From contig NZ_CP010777.1 of NCBI RefSeq assembly GCF_001078055.1, forward strand, positions 186,001 to 250,000: 64,000 bases of DNA, in the 5' to 3' direction. Within the stretch, counting starts at the first letter, position 1; each line of letters opens with the position of its first letter. Shown in pieces: positions 59,319 to 64,000 of the stretch. A model generated the notes under the pieces. The model was given only the letters and a program-made list of their open reading frames with translations, was not told the origin of the DNA and ran no database searches. The position numbers and the translations under genes are program-made. This DNA comes from Rufibacter radiotolerans. GTDB taxonomy: Bacteria > Bacteroidota > Bacteroidia > Cytophagales > Hymenobacteraceae.

Positions 59319-60851
59319 TTATCCCAAATATTGATTAATACCCTTCTCGCACCAAGTGGCTTTTTGGGCGATGGCATCTGCCAGGATCTTGTCGTTCTCC
59401 GCTAGAGAAGTACGAGCATTCTCTGGGTGATAGAGGTGGTAGCCCACGCCGCCGAAGGGTAGGTTCCTGCGTTCTACGCCGGCATTCAGCAACCTGATGG
59501 CAAATTCGCTGTCTTCGCGGCCCCAGCCGGTAATAGCTTCATTAAACCCGTTTACTTTCAAAACATCATTTCGCCAGAAAGCCATATTGCAGCCGCGTAT
59601 GGCCTTGATATCAGAACGCTTTTTAGAGGCAAGTTTGGCAAGCACCCCAGAGGAGACGGCGTTAAAACGGTTAATGATTCCTTTGGAGAAGGGCGTGAGG
59701 TGCCATTCCTTGGTCTGCAGAATCTGTTGGGTAAGGTCTTTTGGTAGCAGGACCCGCTTGCCCTGAATGAAGGTGTTGAAGCCGGCCATACGCTTGTGGC
59801 TTTTCACAAAGTCTGGGTGCAGCACCATGTCGCCGTCAATGGAGAGGATGTATTCACCGGTGGCAAGGGCCATGGCTTTGTTCCGGATAGCGGCCAGCCT
59901 AAAGCCCGTGTCTTCGTGCCAGCAATGGCGTAGTGGCACAGGGAAATCCTGCTGGTAACGTTCTATCAGGGCCCGGGTCTCCCCGCGGGAACCGTCATCG
60001 GCTATGATTACCTCGGTGGGCAGTTCATGCTGCCGGGCCACGCTTTTCAAAACCACTTCCAGAGCCTGGGGCCAGTTGTAGGTAGAAATAATGAGGCTGG
60101 TGGTCATGCTTCGGTTGGCTTCGTGCAGTTTCAGGTATTTGTAAAAGGCCCCGTTAGCGTTAGAAGCCGAGATTAAAAAGCCTTCAAACCCGTATAGAAA
60201 CCCGCGCTTGAGAAAATAATTCCGGAAAAAGGTCCAGGCGCCTTTGTAGGTGGCGGTGAACGCCGAGGACTGCTTTTTGAACCGGTTCTCATGCGCAAAC
60301 AGGGTGGTGTATTGGTTGAGTTTCTGCAGCAACTCGTCAGCGTTCTTAAAAGAATAGTGCTTTAATATGCCTGGCAGGGTTTCTATCGTTATAGAAGTAG
60401 TGATAATGCCTTCGTGGACCTCGCGGTTGGTAAAGCCTGTGGTTTTGCGGTTGAACAGCCGTAGCACGTAGTCGTTTTCCCAGCCGCAGGCGTTAATGAG
60501 CTTCTGCCCATAATAGTTGTGGCGCAGGAACCGGTAGGCCTTGTTCTCTTGTAGCGGGTGGTGTAATATGCTCTGCACCAACTCAGGAGATAGTACCTCG
60601 TCACTGTCTACAGACAAAATCCAGTCATGGGTGGCGTAAGAGGCGGCCAGGTTCTTAAGTGGCCCAAAGCCAATGAACGGCGAATGGAAGACTTTCACGT
60701 TGGCAAACTGCCGGGCCACGGCCACGGTATCATCCGTAGAGCCGTTGTCCAGTAAGATGACCTCCGGGAAAGCGGTGAGGGCCGCCAGGCAACGCGGGAG
60801 CAGGTCTTGGCTGTTTTTGGCAAGAATAGTGAGGGAGATGGGCTGAGACAT
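59319..60851 (-). CDS. Fused double GT2-type glycosyltransferase
   Basis: The 510-residue protein consists of two glycosyltransferase family 2 domains. Domain 1 (1-245) is WaaE-like, with LDNGSTDDT and the DxD-type VDSDE (82-86). Domain 2 (249-510) starts at an internal Met (RSMTTSLIISTYNW), with IADDGSRGETRALI and IDGDM (338-342), and a galactosyltransferase-like end (RGCNMAFWRND, GWGREDSEFA). Most relatives are separate proteins, and Met249 at the joint suggests a gene fusion. It probably adds two sugars in succession to lipopolysaccharide core or a surface polymer. No signal peptide. Confidence 0.9.
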   Translation of the reverse strand: MSQPISLTILAKNSQDLLPRCLAALTAFPEVILLDNGSTDDTVAVARQFANVKVFHSPFIGFGPLKNLAASYATHDWILSVDSDEVLSPELVQSILHHPLQENKAYRFLRHNYYGQKLINACGWENDYVLRLFNRKTTGFTNREVHEGIITTSITIETLPGILKHYSFKNADELLQKLNQYTTLFAHENRFKKQSSAFTATYKGAWTFFRNYFLKRGFLYGFEGFLISASNANGAFYKYLKLHEANRSMTTSLIISTYNWPQALEVVLKSVARQHELPTEVIIADDGSRGETRALIERYQQDFPVPLRHCWHEDTGFRLAAIRNKAMALATGEYILSIDGDMVLHPDFVKSHKRMAGFNTFIQGKRVLLPKDLTQQILQTKEWHLTPFSKGIINRFNAVSSGVLAKLASKKRSDIKAIRGCNMAFWRNDVLKVNGFNEAITGWGREDSEFAIRLLNAGVERRNLPFGGVGYHLYHPENARTSLAENDKILADAIAQKATWCEKGINQYLG

Positions 60852-60939
60852 GCGGCGCAGAAGGTGAAATAAAGCGGAAGGCGCTCAAAAAAGTAGCCTT
60901 TCTGGGGGCAAGTGTAAACATCTGCCCAAATATTCGTAC

Positions 60940-60980
60940 GTACCTATGTATATTTAATTTCTATATTTGCGTATAGGTAC
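60940..60980. promoter_or_regulatory. Inverted repeat around the -7 element of the sigma gene
   Basis: GTACCTAT (60940-60947) and ATAGGTAC (60973-60980) are exact complements on either side of TATATTTG (60962-60969), an exact -7 consensus for the rightward sigma gene. This layout suits an operator bound by a dimer at the promoter. Confidence 0.5.
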
Positions 60981-61016
60981 CTTTATCATAAGTGTAAAAG
61001 TACAAATTTAAGAGCA

Positions 61017-61613
61017 ATGAGCGAACAGAGAGGGAATACAATGAGCAAAGAGGAAAAGGACGCCCGCTTTGAGGCGGAACTGATGCCAGTCATTTCCCCG
61101 CTCTACAACTTCGCCTTTCGTCTAACCCTGGACGAAGATGATGCTAATGACCTGGTACAGGAGACCTATCTAAAGGCCTATCGTTTCTTTGATTATTTTG
61201 AACCCGGAACTAATGCCAAAGCCTGGCTGTTCCGCATCCTAAAGAACTCGTTTATAAACGACTTCCGGAAAAAGAGCAAACAACCCGCCAAAGTAGACTA
61301 CTCTGAGGTGGAAGGTTACTACAATTCTGAAGACGTTGATGCCGAGGGAGATAGCTCTGGAGGTACCACAGATTTGCGCATGGAAAGTGTGCAGGACCTG
61401 ATTGGCGATGAGGTGGCGGGAGCCTTGAACTCATTACCGGTAGACTTCAGAACGGTAATCATCCTCTGCGATCTGGAAGGGTTTACCTATGAGGAAATGG
61501 CCAAGATTCTGGACATTCCTATTGGTACTGTGCGGAGCCGCTTACACCGGGCCCGCCACTTCCTAAAGGAGAAGCTGGAGAAATACGCTAAGACGATGGG
61601 TTATAATAGCTAA
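61017..61613 (+). CDS. ECF-family RNA polymerase sigma factor
   Basis: The 198-residue protein starts at ATG 61017 (a second ATG lies 8 codons on). Region 2 is LYNFAFRLTLDEDDANDLVQETYLKAY and region 4 is LPVDFRTVIILCDLEGFTYEEMAKILDIPIGTVRSRLHRARHFL. An acidic insert of about 25 residues (VEGYYNSEDVDAEGDSSGG) links them. It is followed after 12 bases by an anti-sigma-like gene, the usual arrangement for an ECF sigma and its inhibitor. It runs on into gmk and nadD. Confidence 0.95.
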   Translation: MSEQRGNTMSKEEKDARFEAELMPVISPLYNFAFRLTLDEDDANDLVQETYLKAYRFFDYFEPGTNAKAWLFRILKNSFINDFRKKSKQPAKVDYSEVEGYYNSEDVDAEGDSSGGTTDLRMESVQDLIGDEVAGALNSLPVDFRTVIILCDLEGFTYEEMAKILDIPIGTVRSRLHRARHFLKEKLEKYAKTMGYNS

Positions 61614-61625
61614 CAGGAATTAAAT

Positions 61626-61919
61626 ATGAGGGGAACTACTACAATGACAGAGGAATTGATGGGCGATAACGCCAAAGGGGAGAGCCATGATCCGGATTGT
61701 GAGAAGGTGAAAGGCGTATTTGAAAAGTGGCTGGAAGGCGCAGCCACCAAAGAGGATGAGGATTTTCTGGCCGAGCAGTCAGACGAATGCTCTCCGTGCT
61801 TTGAAAGTGTAGACAAACAACGCGTGTTTGTCCAGTTCCTACAGGCATCGTTACGTCAGCCAGGTACTCCTGCCTCCCTCGCTGACACCATTAAATCAAA
61901 GATCCACCAAACAGCTTAG
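61626..61919 (+). CDS. Small Cys-containing anti-sigma-like protein
   Basis: The 97-residue protein has PDCEKVKGVFEKWLEGAATKED near the start and ECSPCFESVDKQRVF further on. This is the layout of small zinc-binding anti-sigma factors (Cys25, Cys55, Cys58). In the classic HxxxCxxC motif the His is four before the first Cys; here that place is Gln51, so the zinc site is altered or uses another ligand. It probably inhibits the sigma factor encoded 12 bases upstream. Confidence 0.8.
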   Translation: MRGTTTMTEELMGDNAKGESHDPDCEKVKGVFEKWLEGAATKEDEDFLAEQSDECSPCFESVDKQRVFVQFLQASLRQPGTPASLADTIKSKIHQTA

Positions 61920-61940
61920 TCATAAGCTTCCATACCTAGG

Positions 61941-62525
61941 ATGCAAGGTAAAATCATTATATTCTCGGCTCCTTCCGGGGCCGGCAAAACAACAATTGTC
62001 CGTCATTTAGTAAACGTTCTCCCAGAGCTAAGTTTTTCTATCTCCGCCTGCACCCGCGACCGCCGCGGCCGTTCAGAAGTAAACGGCAAAGACTATTATT
62101 TCATTACCCCAGACGAGTTTCGTGAGAAGATTGTGCACGAGGAATTTGTGGAATGGGAAGAAGTCTATGAGGGCGCCTTCTACGGCACCCTTAAGTCTGA
62201 GATAGAGCGCATTTGGTCAGAAGGCAAGCACGCCATTCTGGATGTAGATGTAAAAGGTGGCTTAAGCGTGAAGCATTTTTACGGAGACCGCGCCCTTGCG
62301 GTATTTGTAAAGCCGCCTTCCATTGAAGAACTTTCCAAGCGCCTGGTGGCCCGTAACACAGATTCTGCCTCCAGCATCTCCAGCCGTATTTTCAAGGCCA
62401 AGTTTGAACTGAGTTTTGAAGACCAGTTTGATGAAGTGATTGTAAATGAGAACCTGGAAGAAGCCTTTGTGAAAGCCGAAAAACTGGTGCGGGACTTTAT
62501 CCGTCCAGACGAACCTATAGTATAG
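61941..62525 (+). CDS. gmk: Guanylate kinase
   Basis: The 194-residue enzyme phosphorylates GMP and dGMP with ATP. The P-loop is [11 protein letters not shown] near residues 8-18; the GMP-binding core is [38 protein letters not shown] follows. It is the third gene of the sigma / anti-sigma / gmk / nadD run. Confidence 0.98.
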   Translation: MQGKIIIFSAPSGAGKTTIVRHLVNVLPELSFSISACTRDRRGRSEVNGKDYYFITPDEFREKIVHEEFVEWEEVYEGAFYGTLKSEIERIWSEGKHAILDVDVKGGLSVKHFYGDRALAVFVKPPSIEELSKRLVARNTDSASSISSRIFKAKFELSFEDQFDEVIVNENLEEAFVKAEKLVRDFIRPDEPIV

Positions 62526-62527
62526 CC

Positions 62528-63106
62528 ATGCGGGTAGGGCTGCTCTTCGGTTCTTTTAATCCTATCCATGTAGGTCACCTTATTCTGGCTAACTACATGG
62601 CTACCAACACCACCTTAGACACGGTCTGGTTGGTGGTAAGCCCGCAGAACCCGTTCAAGCCCAGCAACAGCCTCTTACATGAATTTGACCGCCTGCACAT
62701 GGTGCGGCTGGCCATAGCCGATAACGCAGACTTGGGCGTCACGGACATTGAGTTCCGGATGCCCAAGCCTAGTTATACCATAGACACTCTCACGTACCTG
62801 AAGGAAAAATACCCCACCTACCAGTTTGTACTCATTATGGGCGAAGACAACCTCGCCACTTTCCATAAATGGAAAAATTATGAGCAGATTCTGGAGGAGT
62901 ACGAAATACTGGTATACCCCAGGCCCGGTAGTGCGGCTATCCCTTTGGCCTTAAAGGACCATCCTAAAATTACGCTGGTACCGGCGCCCCTGCTGGACAT
63001 CTCGGCCACCTTCATCCGGAAATGCCTCAAAGAAGGCAAGTCCACCCGCTATCTGCTGCCAGAAGCGGTGCAAGACTACATCCAGGCCAAAAAGCTATAC
63101 CTCTAA
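62528..63106 (+). CDS. nadD: Nicotinate-nucleotide adenylyltransferase
   Basis: The 192-residue enzyme makes deamido-NAD from nicotinate mononucleotide and ATP. The nucleotidyl-transferase motif GSFNPIHVGH (8-17, with His14 and His17) and the C-terminal ISATFIRKCL are present. The gene starts 2 bases after gmk, so the two are translationally coupled. Confidence 0.97.
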   Translation: MRVGLLFGSFNPIHVGHLILANYMATNTTLDTVWLVVSPQNPFKPSNSLLHEFDRLHMVRLAIADNADLGVTDIEFRMPKPSYTIDTLTYLKEKYPTYQFVLIMGEDNLATFHKWKNYEQILEEYEILVYPRPGSAAIPLALKDHPKITLVPAPLLDISATFIRKCLKEGKSTRYLLPEAVQDYIQAKKLYL

Positions 63107-63349
63107 AGGGTGATTACCCGAAAACTGTTTTTTTAGCAGATAGTTGGTTTGACTTCCATCTCCCGCAGTCTATCTGCATTTAACTTCCTTTAGCCGTGAC
63201 TTCCGGTGGCAAAGTACTTGCTGACCTTTCTGATCTGTAGTTCTGCTGCTTCATTCTATATATGAAATGGCAGGATAATTAGTATGCCTTTTCTCCTCTG
63301 TCAGCTTGAAAAGTAAAGTTTAGGCCTGCAATAGGCTTACCTACTCTCC

Positions 63350-63442
63350 TTTGTCATCCTGAAAGGATCTCGGTTGTGAACGGTAATGACGCCAGAGTAA
63401 AGGCTTCTCTAGTTTGCCCACAAATCTTTACAGAATGACAAG
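63350..63442. mobile_element. Short inverted-repeat element, MITE-like
   Basis: TTTGTCATCCTGAAAGGATC (63350-63369) is an imperfect inverse of the end (AGATTCTGTAATGACAAG-like, 63421-63442). The inner sequence GTGAACGGTAATGAC matches that in the element at 35447. The rest of the 635-base gap 63107-63741 has no coding frame that I trust. Confidence 0.5.
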
Positions 63443-63741
63443 ATGTGTGGGTTTCTTGGTCTAACTTCTTAAAGGATATTCCCAGGAAATGGGAGAGTCA
63501 CGGTAGAACCCTTCTCAGAATTCCTTCAACAATAGATCATCTTAATCATCTCAATTTATCCGGATCTCAGGCTGTGGGAAATTTCTTAAAACCTAAGTGT
63601 GCAGCTTTCCGTAAATACGAAGTTGTTCTTTTTGTTCTATAAGAAAAGTGCAAATTTAAAAGGGGTAAATACTTGAGATACTCGAATAAGTACTGTAATT
63701 TGCTCAACCTATCAGATTAATCGTCTGTTTTAATCTTTCTA

Positions 63742-64000
63742 ATGAGCGTCCTTATTTTTCAAGATACCTACCTTTCTCTTTACCATGATGACGCACTGTC
63801 CTGCATTTATGCCGACTGGATTGGGTTCCAGACGCTGGCTACTGTGCAAGAGGGCTGTGAGCGGTTACTAGAAGAGATGGTGCAGCACAATTGCTTTAAG
63901 ATACTGAATGACAATACCCACGTAGAGGGAATCTGGTCCAGCGCCGCCGAATGGGTAGGAACCGACTGGTTTCCCCGGATGCGGCAGGCCGGCATGAGCT
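63742..64000 (+). CDS. Hypothetical protein, 3' end beyond window
   Basis: The frame opens at ATG 63742 and runs to the window edge (86 codons). It reads MSVLIFQDTYLSLYHDDALSC and contains IYADWIGFQTLATVQEGCERLLEEMV and EWVGTDWFPRMRQAGMS. The Trp- and Asp-rich pattern resembles small hypothetical proteins common in Hymenobacteraceae; no function is known. Confidence 0.7.
   Translation, partial: MSVLIFQDTYLSLYHDDALSCIYADWIGFQTLATVQEGCERLLEEMVQHNCFKILNDNTHVEGIWSSAAEWVGTDWFPRMRQAGMS

Noticed and set aside
63445-63642. 65-codon open frame in the last long gap
   Set aside because: Low-quality composition, no motif and no promoter or start context; the gap is best seen as non-coding.

Overview
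The window is chromosomal DNA of a Bacteroidetes bacterium, most likely a member of the Cytophagales family Hymenobacteraceae (Rufibacter/Nibribacter/Pontibacter-like; the genus is inference). The evidence is a SusC/SusD pair, promoters of the Bacteroidetes type (TTG, about 20 bases, TAnnTTTG), a single-gene Wzc-type kinase followed by a PHP-type phosphatase, ECF sigma factors in the local style, and proteins such as DUF4397, DUF4919 and SusC-type receptors. The window opens one codon inside a susC-like gene and closes inside a small hypothetical gene. No rRNA, tRNA, CRISPR array, transposase or phage gene was seen.

Layout. 1-5112: SusC, SusD and a Calx-beta-like lipoprotein (nutrient uptake across the outer membrane), followed by a secreted S9 peptidase (5312-7666) and two tandem PAP2-type proteins. 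9820-13898: housekeeping block with metK convergent with hpf, xerC, rpsU and an acyl-CoA dehydrogenase. 14174-22885: a long rightward run, beginning with an exopolysaccharide export and control unit (Wza-like, Wzc-like tyrosine kinase, CpsB-like phosphatase), then an epimerase, a TPR protein, a phosphosulfolactate synthase (ComA family), DedA and aroE. 23072-25187: ECF sigma factor overlapping a membrane-anchored protein with a C-terminal beta-barrel. 26077-28110: uvrB. 28296-32193: a three-subunit periplasmic molybdenum aldehyde oxidase of PaoABC type. 32410-38940: GNAT, cobalamin-type radical SAM protein, YciI and a P2-type Ca2+ ATPase.

39671-47985 is a leftward metal-handling island: a small HMA protein, CopA, a flavin monooxygenase-like enzyme, two Cys-rich four-helix copper proteins, a CDF zinc transporter, and a regulator that joins an HMA-like metal domain to an AraC DNA-binding domain. 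48656-51985 is a vitamin B12 uptake unit: a cobalamin riboswitch, a BtuB-like receptor, and a beta-propeller lipoprotein resembling BtuG. 53108-58803 holds small secreted proteins, a DNA-3-methyladenine glycosylase, a methyltransferase and ahcY. 59319-63106 holds a fused double glycosyltransferase and an ECF sigma / anti-sigma pair running into gmk and nadD.

Two layers of non-coding structure run across the window. One is a family of about 18 imperfect palindromes of roughly 38 bases (core CGTTTTAGGCC..GTTTTCCGGAAAAC..GGCCTAAAACG), nearly all in gaps between genes and often abutting terminators, with one copy inside a coding sequence. The other is a set of MITE-like inverted-repeat elements in the longest gaps (35370-35600, 55004-55182, 58955-59154, 63350-63442). 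Perfect long hairpins (33-, 24- and 20-bp arms) also occur. The strongest candidates for something new are the dispersed palindrome family, the HMA-AraC regulator in the copper island, the 18-base element shared by the rpsU and acyl-CoA dehydrogenase leaders, and the CX4CX2C radical SAM enzyme.
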